From: Struthidea cinerea
Lineage: Eukaryota > Chordata > Aves > Passeriformes > Corcoracidae
Direction of reading: 5' to 3'
Assembly: GCA_013397865.1 (NCBI GenBank)
Contig: VZTI01000687.1
Coordinates: 538,241 to 602,240 of the forward strand
DNA: 64,000 nucleotides
The position numbers were made by a program, and so were the translations under genes. The notes under the pieces were generated by a model. That model was not told the DNA's origin, did no database searches, and worked only from the letters and a program-made list of their open reading frames with translations. Position 1 is the stretch's first letter. Every line of letters begins with the position of its first letter. Positions 48,497-58,920 of this stretch are shown here, in pieces.

Positions 48497-50558
48497 GACC
48501 CAGAGCCTCACTTCAGGTCTGCACAACGATCTCAATTATTTACCCCTCTTTCTAAAGTCAGTCTGGCTCCTAGGAAGAAGAAAAGTAGTGATAATGTAGA
48601 GAACAAAGTCTCTTATCTGCCTTGGCAGTGAGTGTGCAGATAAACAGAAAAATCTTTACCCTAAAGACAGCACTGAATCTATGTAGCGCTGAATCTCTTG
48701 CTCTGAAATCACAGCAAATTGTGGTAGGAGTAGGGTTGGGAAGACAATAGATTTAATGGTGGAAAGAACCTAGTATTTTGTCCACTCTTGTATTCCTTGG
48801 AAAGGAACCAGAACAATGAATTTCTCCCTCAACTGCTAATGGCTAAAGGTAGAAATTGGTGTTTTGATACACCTTCAGCTTTGCTACTGACCTGACTGAG
48901 CTTGTCCACTGCATCAGGAATCCCCAGGTCAGCAGATTTCCACAGGGGATTGTAAAACACCAGGATGTTTAATGCAGAGTTAGTGGTGATAATGCCAGTC
49001 AAGGGTGCAGTTCCAGCAGATGTGAGGCCACCATCATAACCTCTCTGCTCCCCCTGTGCAGGAACAGCATTTCTTTAGCCATGTGGCCTGTTCCATTATT
49101 AGATTTTGGCTTGAGGAAGATGGCAGGGGGGGGGTCTAGGTGAGAGATGGAAAAGAAAAAGAGATCACCCCTTTAAAATGCAGCAGGGAATTTTAGACTG
49201 ATCATGAACCATACTGTGAAGAAAGCACAGCCTTCAGAGGCAGTGCTGGGGGGTTTCAGCTAACACCCATATGCAGAGAAAATCTAAACCCCAAGGCTCT
49301 CACTGAGAGAGGGAACATTTTAGTTGACCTCTACCACATCCTTCAAAGCCCTGAATTCCTGCTGGGTAGGAAGTGAGAACTGCCTATCTATTCCCTACAG
49401 GAGCCAGGGACCCACTGGTCCTTTCCCACCTCAGTCTCCACTCCCCATCTTATCGATTGCGCACAACTCACCTGAAAAGTGACTGCTCTCAGCCCCCCAG
49501 CCCCAAAGGTGGAAGGTCCTGTTCCTCCCTGCTGGACACGGGCCAGTCACCCACCTTTGGTCAGACCTGCCCCGTGGGAAGCATCCATGTCCCTTTTCAC
49601 TCCAAACTGCCCTGCAGCCATCCCACACAAGCTATTTCAAGGAATAAAGTGAGACAGGCCGTGCCACCGGCTCGCAGGGATGTGACAAGAGCTACATCTG
49701 TTCGCTCTCCTCGGCGCTCAGGAGCTGTGACATTGCTGTCGGTACAGCCTGAAACAGAACAGGCAGGAGCTCCAGGGAAGAGAAGAGGGTCTGGATGGAA
49801 ACAATAACAACCACAGGGACACCACCAGCACCAGCAGGAGCAAAAATGTTGCTTTACCACTTGTGAGTGCAGCAGAGCATATGGCCAGTCTGGGACTGTT
49901 GTCAGCGGCCCAGAATGGGGTAGCTCCGTTCTGGCAAACTCCATTTTTTGTCTTGATGACCAAAGAATAGTTGCATGTTGGAAGCTCTGTAGTTGCTAGG
50001 GGAAGAGCCATTAATATGCTGGTGACTGAGAAGTCAGCCAAAGCAAGTGCTGAGATAAAATTACTTTTTCCCACTTCTGTTTCACCCTGAGTGTGTCATC
50101 CAGTGTGTTTTCTCTGCTCAGGGTACCTCACGCACACTGTGCTGCGCTAACTTCTTTGTCCTTTCTGATTTTATTTTTCACCTTTCCTAACCACGACTCC
50201 AAAGAATAATACTAATCTGACAGACTAGAAAGACTTCTTACATCATAAATCCCTACTTACTGGCAGAGTAAGACTGCAGACTGTGTCTCTCTCCCATAAA
50301 AACACCTTTTCTCTAATAGCCTGAAAAGCAAGAATAGCAAATAAAATAATACTGATGGTGACATCATGCTGCTAAATCAATGCATGAGACTGGGAAAACA
50401 TCCATAGGAGGGTGATCCTACAGAATAATGAATAATTTGGTGATGGGTGCTACCTGGTTCCCAGCACACGAGAAGTTAATGTGCTTCTCCCTGCCCAGCT
50501 CCTGGGGCAACTGTGCATAATCTCATTCCAGAACAGCAATGGTTTTTTCCCCCTGTAG

Positions 50559-50592
50559 CTTTACTCTGCTGGGGCAAGCAGTGCCTTCCCAG
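50559..50592 (+). other. Candidate 34-nt exon A
   Basis: The acceptor is a clean pyrimidine tract ending TTTTTTCCCCCTGTAG, and the donor is CCCAG|GTAAGG. The open frame reads FTLLGQAVPSQ after one leading base. It joins in frame to candidate exon B. The short length is unusual for a constitutive exon. No homology is known. Confidence 0.2.
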
Positions 50593-50650
50593 GTAAGGCT
50601 CTCCCCTCCCACACTTGCAGCCTGTTTCTCCATGCAGATCAGTGGAGCCC

Positions 50651-50676
50651 GCAAATCTTGTCTGCAAATCTTGTCT
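50651..50676 (+). repeat. Exact 13-bp tandem duplication
   Basis: GCAAATCTTGTCT occurs twice in direct succession (50651-50663 and 50664-50676). It looks like a simple replication-slippage duplication. Confidence 0.9.
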
Positions 50677-50775
50677 GCACAAGGTGACAAGTCCAATTCT
50701 GGAAAGGTTTACTCCAAATCAGAAAAAATTATTCTTATTCCAAAATAAATACATCTGTAAATCTCCTGATTTCAG

Positions 50776-50809
50776 AATATTGTTCACAAAGTGATGGAGA
50801 GAATACAAG
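50776..50809 (+). other. Candidate 34-nt exon B
   Basis: A moderate acceptor (CTCCTGATTTCAG) and strong donor (CAAG|GTGAGG) bound a segment reading NIVHKVMERIQ plus one base. Its phase fits exons A and C exactly. The acceptor has a weak pyrimidine tract, which lowers confidence. Confidence 0.18.
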
Positions 50810-51717
50810 GTGAGGACCCCCTGAGCAGCCTCCCTCCCTCCAGCTCAGTCCCCATCATAAATAACAGTGAAACTGAACTGTACACGGAAGATGACTTTTT
50901 TTTTCCAAAGCCCTTAGTTTTAAAGCAACTGTTCCCAACTCCCTCCACTAACCCCCCAGAAACGTCCCCTTTCCCCTGCTACACAGGAGTATGGCTCCAA
51001 ACCATTCTTGAATGAAGTCAGCTCTGCTTTGCCTATTGTTTGCCCTAATCCACACCACTTATAGATATTTTCAAAACCGGGAAACAATACAAAGCCGCAT
51101 TTTGTGTGATCATGCAATACTCTGCAAACACAATTATTCATTAAAAAAAAATAGATGAGGCACTACGACTGCCAGCTCCTGACTCTGCTGTGACACAGAC
51201 ACATTTTTTTTCCACCAGAGGATTTTTTTTTTTTGCCATGACACGCTGAACAAAAGTCATGAGCAGTTCCTCTGATCAAAAGAAATCTCTGCAAGAGTCT
51301 GTGGCAGCTTCACCCCATCCCTTCATGCCAGCCACTGCTCATTTCACTGAACACTTGCTCTGCTCTACACTCAGCTCTTGAGAAAGTCAGAGCAGATTCA
51401 GCACTGTATAGTAATACACTGAGACCAAATGTGTTGTTTCTATCAGTGGAAAAGGAATTTAACTATTCCTGGGCCACAGAAAGCTTGTATGCAATGCCAG
51501 GATCTGTTAATACTTTGCCTATACCACCAGTATGGATGTACCTGGCCTTGTTCTGGTGCTGATCAGTGGTGTAAATAAAAACGTTATTAATTTATAAAAT
51601 GCCTTGCCTTTATTTAACAGGTCAATTAAAGTCTTAAAAAATTATAATAATTACAATAATGAGTATGTCATAAGCTGTTTGGAAACCTTCTCAATCTTAA
51701 GTTCATTTTCTCTGCAG

Positions 51718-51928
51718 ATCTTGTGACTGTTCATTTAATCACAGGGTCACGGTCAGATTTCAGATGCAGAGCTGGGTCCCCTCTATCTGCTGCCTGGCAC
51801 TATCAGCACCTCCAAATACACCAAGTGACTTCAGTCTGCTCCACATGCAGATACTGTGCAATAAATAATGAGCCATGTAATTATAGTTTGAGTATTGAAT
51901 CAGTCTCTGAAAGACAGAAGTGTAGGAG
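51718..51928 (+). other. Candidate 211-nt exon C, cysteine-containing
   Basis: The acceptor is TTCATTTTCTCTGCAG and the donor is AG|GTAAGT, the full consensus. The frame beginning at 51720 is open throughout, about 69 codons, and its first stop is the TAA inside the donor itself, as expected for a true exon boundary. The product would hold six cysteines (for example RCRA, VCSTCRYC, PCN, KCR) but matches no family I recognise. Joined A-B-C, the frame stays open across about 279 bases. No further upstream or downstream exon was found, and chance remains a real possibility. Confidence 0.25.
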
Positions 51929-54900
51929 GTAAGTTTTGTGAGGACAGGAACAGCATTTGCTGAATGTACTTGGGATAATTTCAGTCAAACCACAAACAAG
52001 AGTGATTTTGGTTGAAAGATCTACAGAAAAATGCATCTCTGTTCTGCATGAGACTTGGCGATTTTTTCCATCGGCTTCCAAACTAATTTGGAGCAAAACC
52101 ACAAACGCTGACCTTTTCCATTAAAAAAACAAAAGTGCGTCTCCAAGGCAGTGGGAACCATGAAATCGGGAGCTGGAATATAATGTTGTGGCTTCTTTTG
52201 AGAAAGCCAAAGAGCAGCTGGGAACCTCAAAGCCCCAGAAGAGCCATGAATTCTGGACCACCATCCTTATAGCTTGCTGGCATGGATGTGGAAGGAAAAA
52301 GCCCAGATGTGGCAATCCCTGATGAGTGTGCCCTATGTTGTAAGCCCCTAGCTGACCTGCACCAAAGCCATAAGTCTTGTAACACCAAATGCCCACTTCA
52401 GCCTTTCCTCTGCAGGAAATAAAGAGGCAGTTTGGGATCTAATGCTCCCGACTCCTGACTTCTCCCTGGCTTGGCAGATGAACAGCAAAGGAAGTAGGAG
52501 CCAAGGAGTCCAGTGGCTCCCAGAACCTCCCCAGGCAGATGTAATAAATTCAGATAATTGGTAGGGAAAAAGCAGATTCTCTTGTAACTTGGTCAGCATC
52601 TGATCCATCAGTTTTCTTTAATAGAAATCTGCTCCTTGAGGGAATTGCATTGGCTCCAGTCCCCAGTGTCAGGAAAACCACAGGGGTAACCATGAGCTTT
52701 ATATCATGTTTGGGCAAATACTCCATGTCTTTCACAAGAGAAGAAATTAATCATTATTCAAATTTCACACGTGGTGAAACTGAGGCACCAGGATGTGCAC
52801 TTCCCTGACCACTAGTTACAAATTCACTGCTCCAGCTGGGGCTGGTTGTCAACTCTGCTGACCTCTGCTCTTCTAGCACAGGCTTCCATGTCATCACCGC
52901 ACACAGGCAGTCATGGTGGCAAAAGACCACAGAGTCATCTTTCTCACCTCTTGGATTTGCAGCATCACTGCTCCAATATGGCTTCATATTGAAACATTCT
53001 GAAGTTTTTATTGAAATTAAAGGGTGCTTTCAAGATGAAGGAAGAGGGAGACTGATTCTTTGTCTGGAAAAGACTATAATTGTCTGAAGAAAATAGCCCT
53101 CATTGATTCAAATGGAATAATTGGGATGCCATTAATAGCTATTAGTTTGGTGATGAGACGGACCTATTTAGTGAGGCTAAAGGATTAAAGAGGAAACAAT
53201 TTGAAATCTGTCTCTCACAGCACACCCCCTCCAAAACCTCCTCTGCAACTCAACCGCTGCCCGGCTGACGTTAAACTGCCAACGCTGACAAAAAGGGGAT
53301 GTTGCATCTTTTATAAACAGCCTTTTGTTTGCTGCTCTGACACCTGCGAAAAGCAAAATTGTTATTTTCTTGCTGCTTGTTGCTAGTTTGATGCCCGCTC
53401 TGGGGCCCTACATCAGAGACACTGTTCAGAACAGGTTGCAGGGGTCCGTTTCCGTGCTGTCTGCCGATGGTGCTGCCTGAAGGAAAACCATGGAAACGGA
53501 GTTTGACAGGCTCACGGGGACCCACGGCTGCCAGAGCCGCTGTCTTTGAGCGCCTGATGAAGACATCACAGAGCAAACACAACATTAAAACACTGCCGGC
53601 TGCTTTGCATCACTTAGAATGCAAATCTCTTTGTTCTGCTCGCCCTTTGCATTTGGTAGCCAAGGAATCTGTGCCATCATCTAACACGGATTTGACGACC
53701 TTTTTTCCTTCCCTGCATACTGCCCCAAAAAAAAAATAAATCATTTGTTGCAGTAGGGAGGCTTGTGTGGGGAGGTACATGTGAAACAGTCCCGGCTTTC
53801 TGCAGTTCCTGGGATTTCTATGCACAAATTAAATACCCACATTGCAGAGAACAGCGGGCTGGGCTGCTTTGTGGCTCCCTGTGCATTATTTGATTTGGAT
53901 TCATTTACATGGCAACTCACAGGGGTAAATTTTATGTCATCTTTATGTCATGGATTAAAAGGCAAAAGTGATCCTTTATTTGAGGAGCATGTCCCTTCCA
54001 ACCCTTCAAGCCACATGATGAAAACAGAGGAGGAAAACCCCAAACCCTCCCACCTCCAGAATTCCAGTTTTATAACTTTTTATGCTAAATTTGAGGAGCT
54101 ACGTGGTTATTAATTCCCCCTTCTCTTTGCAAGCAGCCTCTATTTTAGCTGCAATTTCTGGCTGCCTTGGTCAAGGTCAAAATTTCTACACTATCTTTGC
54201 CTTGGTGCTTGGATGTGCCCTTTCAGCAGCTCTTGACAAGGTGTGCTGAACATGGGGCAGCCAGGAAGCTTTTTGTGCTGATTGGAGAAACCCTGGTGAA
54301 CGTCTGCAGAAGGACAGAGCTGGTGGGGGCCAGCAAACAAACTGATCATCCTCTCAGAAGCAGTAATTTCTCATTGTGTTCTCCGGGTGCTGCCTAACTC
54401 GCCCATTACTCACGCTGAGAGGGGCTGATCCTCGCTCAGCTGGCAGCAATACCCAACTGGGGGCTACAGCTCGCGAGTGGGAAATTATTTAAGCACAATA
54501 TATAGATCCACCTCAACCAAGATCCAGTAAGACTTAAATGGGTATTTAGGTTAAGATCATTCTCAAAGGCTTTCCTGAAAATACGGCTGGAGGCCTTATC
54601 TGGGTAGCTTCTCAGTAAGTTTTGGGAAGCTGCTGCTCAAGGGCCCCAGAAAGGAGCTCATGACTGGCAGGAGGACTTGGCATCTTCATGGCCATACCTT
54701 GGGGTTACTACAAAATGAAGCAACTGCTTCCTGCCCAGATCTCTTCCTAATAAAGCTGGTGGCCATTGGGAATAATCCATAGAAATGCCACAGTTTTGGC
54801 ACCCTCATTTTTAGTGGGACCAGTTCTACAACTGGGAACAGAGGATGGACACAAGGATAAAGACACTTCCAAGTCATTGCAAAGTCCTTTTCCTTTCCTT

Positions 54901-57900
54901 GCCACTGCCCCAGTGGATGTTGGTCTGTGTCATCTCTTGGCCCATCAAAGTTAGGCATCTTTATACAAAGCTGGAGAAGAACAATCTGCCTAGACAAGGT
55001 TTTCCTGCTTCCAGTACTGGTCCCAAGATGCTTTGAGCCTCTTTTCCAGCTACAGCCTGGGAAGGACCCACTTTACAGCATGGGTTAGCTGTGTCTGCAG
55101 AAACTATTATTTGTGGGTGAAATTAGTGTACAGTTATAGGGAAAATAAGGCTTTAAATCACCATAAGAGCATTGAGGAGATGTCACACAGTATTTTGGCA
55201 GTCACCAAGGAGATCCAGGTGCTCTAATTTCTCTCTGCTTCCTATGCTCCTTTGCGTTATGCAAAGTCTTTCTCCTTTTACACTCTTTTCCACCCTTTTT
55301 GTTTCTTTTCAGGCTGACTCCTTGAAAGACCTTTCATTTTCTTATGGACTCATTGACTGAGCTTTCCTGACTCAAATCCCTCTGCAGGACGTTGCAGAAA
55401 TGATATCAAAATATCACCATTTCGAGGCCACATGCTTTTCCTGCCCACTGATGTCCTTTAAGTTTGAATTGCAGTGCTCAGTTTTGACTGTGCGGCAAAG
55501 TTGGTGGTTTCCTGACTAACCCAAAGTCAGGTCAGAAAAGAAGAATGAAAACCAGAAAGGCAGCCCAGAATGTCTGAGCAGAAGACAATCAGATTTCTGT
55601 GTCAAAAAGATGGCAAAACTAAGGATGTGGGACTTGCATGAAAAATCTTGTGGACAGTTTTTTTTTTCCCTCTTCATTTCCTGTCTCTCACAGTGGGACA
55701 AATTCCACTTTTATTTCAGTTCATCTGTAAAACATGAGGAACCAGCTGAGCGTAGTGTTGGTTCAGAATGAGGGCAGCTGACAAGGGGAAGGTAAAAGGA
55801 ACTTGTAACTGCTGCAGTTCTCTCCAAGAAATTATTGCAACATGAAAAAGAACCCCTCAAACTAACTTCCAAAAAATAAAGGAAGGCATTAGGACACCAT
55901 CTAACATTCCCTGACATAGAAGACTCCAAGGTATAATTATTAATGCATTAGTTGTTTTAATATAGACCATCACCTCCTGTTGTCTCAGGTTTTCTAGAGC
56001 TCATTGTCCTCTGGTGCTTGCATAGGATGGGCTGCAAACAGGGAGAAGGCAGCTCTAACAGTCTGGGAGCTGAGTTAATGGTCAGAACTTGGGTAAGGGT
56101 GGAAAACAGGACATGAAAGGGCAGAAAAAGGTTGGGACCAACTGCTTTAGTGCACACATTACATGTCTGGGGTATTTTTGGGTGAATTTTAAGTTCCATA
56201 CCTCTTTATACATGTTAGGGACCACTGTGTGTTACTTCAGTTCAGGGACTGTGATACTGAAAGAATAAACACTGCATTTCACACCCAAATGCTCATTCAT
56301 CCTCAAGGACTTTGGAAATTAATCACCAATGCAAGTTGTAAAAACCTAGTTCATCAACAGCATGTGTCACTTCCCAAGGAGCACAGAGAGGTGTGATGGC
56401 ACAAGGCCTTTCCCAGGGAACTGTCCCCCCTAACAGTGACACTGCTCAGGTGAAGCCTGAGTCCCATCAGTGGGAAAGACCCCTCCCCTCCAGACAGCAG
56501 CACTGATCAGAGAGTTTGGGACTCCCAGGATGTTACAATTTGCAAGTCCACAGCCATTAGACAGAGAGGGAGATTCAGAAACAGCCTAATTAGTTGCATT
56601 TTCTTTTCTAACCCCAGTCAAAAACCAGTCAGACTGTGCTTTAGATTTGACATCCTATTAAATGCAGAACACAGGCCACTAGCTTTCATTTTCCCTTGTG
56701 ATGCCACAGACTGTTGTTTTTATAGTTTGACAGAGAGATATAATTAGGCCTCAAAAAGGACAAGTCTAGACTATTAGTTCCCCACAGAGGTTCCCTGGAA
56801 AATCAGAACCCACAATTATTCTCCACTTTCCCACTGAGCCAAATTTGCACATATCTGCTCTCCTGCCTCAGATTTTCTGCTCACTACCGTTAAGCCTGGA
56901 ACTTCACTGTCCTTTCACTTGAAGGGCACAAGGGAAGAGAAAGGGAAGGATGGTGCTGTGCTGGATTTTCCAAAGGGAGAAAACATGTTAAGGACAATAC
57001 ATGGTACTGCTTATGCTGTAGGTGTAGGTGCTTCTCAGTGCTGCAGCCAGAGCGGCAGAGAAATTTATCGCCGTATTGCTGAACTTTCCTTGCTGTCCAA
57101 CAGAATCTGACTTCAGAAAAATAAAAGTTACAACTTTTTACCTCAATTACATGTAAAATGAACCACACACAAAGCAGCAGCCTGACTGTGATACCTCTCC
57201 TGGTGTCACAGCAGCCGTCATCAGAGCAAGGCTTTTAGTGACACTTCTTACTGAGACCCTTGCTCATTCTCCTCTCTGCATCTGAGTTACCTGGAGCTTC
57301 ACTTTTTGTTTCTCAACCACCAGGAAGCAGATTCAGTCTTTGTGTACCACAGTCTCTTCCTCACAAGCAATTCCTTAGTCCTTCTTTGCCAAGTGCTACA
57401 CACCAGCTCCCCCTTGCTTAGTTTCCAAGGGCTTGGATGGCCCTGTTGAGCTGCAATCTTGGACACACCTGATTCAAAGGAGCTCTCAGCCTCAATGTGA
57501 GCATGAAACACTGGTCCTTTGTTTTTGCAACAGCATCATATTTCAGATGCATCTTCAGTGTATAATCCCCAGTAATCCTCAGTTCCTGGTGTGCCTAGCC
57601 AGCAGCCCCTAATTCTGTGTAAACCATCCTACAGCTGTCTTTATTATATCACATGTTACTGTTTTCAAGACATCTCCCCAATCTATCAGCATTGCATTGA
57701 GTTCTATCTTCCAAAGTGTTACCCAACACATTTCCTGGGAATCTGACTCACAAGAAGGATCAGATCCTGTTGTCTCTTGCCACCTGCTTCCCATTGCAAA
57801 CCTTGGTGCACGATCTGTTCCTGTCCCAGGGAGGTGCAGTGCAGGATATGCTGAAGGTGCCTTTTTGTTGCAGTGTGCTGCAGCATTTTCCTTTCCTCTG

Positions 57901-57943
57901 TGAGCTGTCAGACCTACTCAAAACTATTTTGCTCCATGCATTC
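51929..57943. other. Non-coding stretch, no gene recognised
   Basis: No gene is supported. The part at about 53060-53660 is unique and enhancer-like. An 11-base duplication of TTTATGTCAT lies at 53931-53952. Poly-A signal-like AATAAA words are scattered but have no gene partner. Confidence 0.4.
53060..53660. promoter_or_regulatory. Candidate conserved element with octamer cluster
   Basis: Unique block with AT-rich homeodomain-type motifs in its left half (near 53120-53150) and a cluster of octamer-like sites at its right end. These are TTTGCAT at 53604-53610, a perfect ATGCAAAT at 53619-53626, and TTTGCATTT near 53646. ATGCAAAT is the POU-factor octamer, and a SOX-like CTTTGTTC follows four bases later. 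Binding is inferred from known consensus sites. Confidence 0.35.
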
Positions 57944-58120
57944 ATGGAATCATAGGATCACAGAATGGTTTCGGTTAGAAGGGACCTTAAAGATGATCTT
58001 GTTCTAAGCCCCCTGCCAAAGGCAGGGACACCTTCCACTAGACCAGGTTGCTCCAAGCCCCATCCAACCTGGCCTCCAATACTTCCAGGAATGGGGCAGC
58101 CACAGCTTCTCTAGGCAAAC
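57944..58120 (-). mobile_element. CR1 LINE, 3' end fragment
   Basis: Reading the minus strand gives the CR1 3' untranslated region. On the plus strand it begins at the reverse complement of the 3' tail (ATGGAATCATAGGATCACAG) and continues through the GGTTGCTCCAAGCCCCATCCAACCTGG-like block. It is truncated near 58120 inside the part that normally reads as the RLP..V segment. The copy is diverged and non-functional. It lies in the opposite orientation to the copy at 32.2 kb. Confidence 0.92.
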
Positions 58121-58806
58121 CCTGGATGTTTGATACCACAGAAATGAGCAGACATTCTGGGCAAAGCTTATTTGCCTCTCAACAAGTACAGGAAAATATT
58201 TTCCATTTCTAATAATCCAGGTTTATTCTTACTTTGACCATGGGTTATCACATCCCTACTACGCAGCAACAGAAACCTCAGCACTCCAGGGGTGTGTAGT
58301 TGCTAAATGTCCCTATTGGTGACACTGACACCTTTCCTGGGCTGAAGGGGTCACAGGATGTGACCACATGTGCAGATGCCAACTGCAGACCAGTGCCCTG
58401 TAAGCACTCAATTAGCCTGCCCATGCCTGCTCAGCCTCTCGAGCACTCGCTGGAAGTAAAACGCTTACACGATCCCTCTGCCTACAAGGCCTTGAAATCT
58501 TTAGGGGGCCTGGCTTTGCTGCCTGGTTTTCCATTGACAAGCTGATAGAGACATCACAAGTCTCTCCAAAGGCCAGTCACTAGGCTTCTTTCAACATCAA
58601 AGGGTGTCAGTGTTCACTCTGCCTCAGAGCCTGAGGCAATATAAATCACACATGGGTATGTGAACTGAGTGTTTGAGGTTAAATTCTCTCTGTATATACA
58701 AAAATTTCACCTTGGGTAACTGATGCTCTGGTGTTGTCTCTCCATCAACATCAAATATTTTCTGTAAATCATAATATCCCAATGGAAAACAAAGTTTTAT
58801 AGGTGA
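58121..58806. other. Non-coding stretch, no gene recognised
   Basis: Mixed-composition DNA between the CR1 fragment and the A-rich gap. Nothing recognisable is present. Confidence 0.4.
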
Positions 58807-58920
58807 AAACAAAAACAAAACAAAACAAAACAAAAAAAAAAAAAAAAGANNNNNNNNNNNNNNNNNNNNNNNNNNNNNNNNNNNNNNNNNNNNNNNNNNN
58901 NNNNAAAAAAAAAAAAAAAA
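58807..58920. repeat. A-rich repeat containing an assembly gap (55 N at 58850-58904)
   Basis: (AAAAC)n units pass into a pure A-run, then 55 N, then a further A-run of about 16. The gap is clearly inside the A-rich repeat, which would be hard to read through. It could be a poly-A tail of a retrocopy on the plus strand, but no body is recognised upstream. Confidence 0.95.

Larger units (their letters stand above)
43341..50558. other. Non-coding stretch, no gene recognised
   Basis: Holds short simple repeats: an A-run at 44410-44425, a CAG run at 44906-44922, an 11-base duplication of GCTGTGATT at 44742-44761, and three TAAGTAT heptamers at 47021-47041. A G-run lies at about 49126-49134. One segment, 49062-49139, has a pyrimidine-tract acceptor and an AG|GTGAGA donor but carries an in-frame stop in its open frame. 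No gene is supported. Confidence 0.4.

Noticed and set aside
48020..48760. Possible solo LTR around the TATA box
   Set aside because: No TG...CA ends, target-site duplication or known LTR family could be recognised.
49062..49139. Candidate exon with good acceptor and AG|GTGAGA donor upstream of the 50.5 kb chain
   Set aside because: Its open frame ends in a TAG at the donor and its phase does not fit exon A.
49718..50074. Minus-strand frame with a segment resembling a GPCR transmembrane 2 (ALALADFSVTSILMALPL)
   Set aside because: Only one short stretch looks similar. The following residues lack the expected ECL1 tryptophan, TM3 cysteine spacing and DRY motif, so this is chance hydrophobicity.
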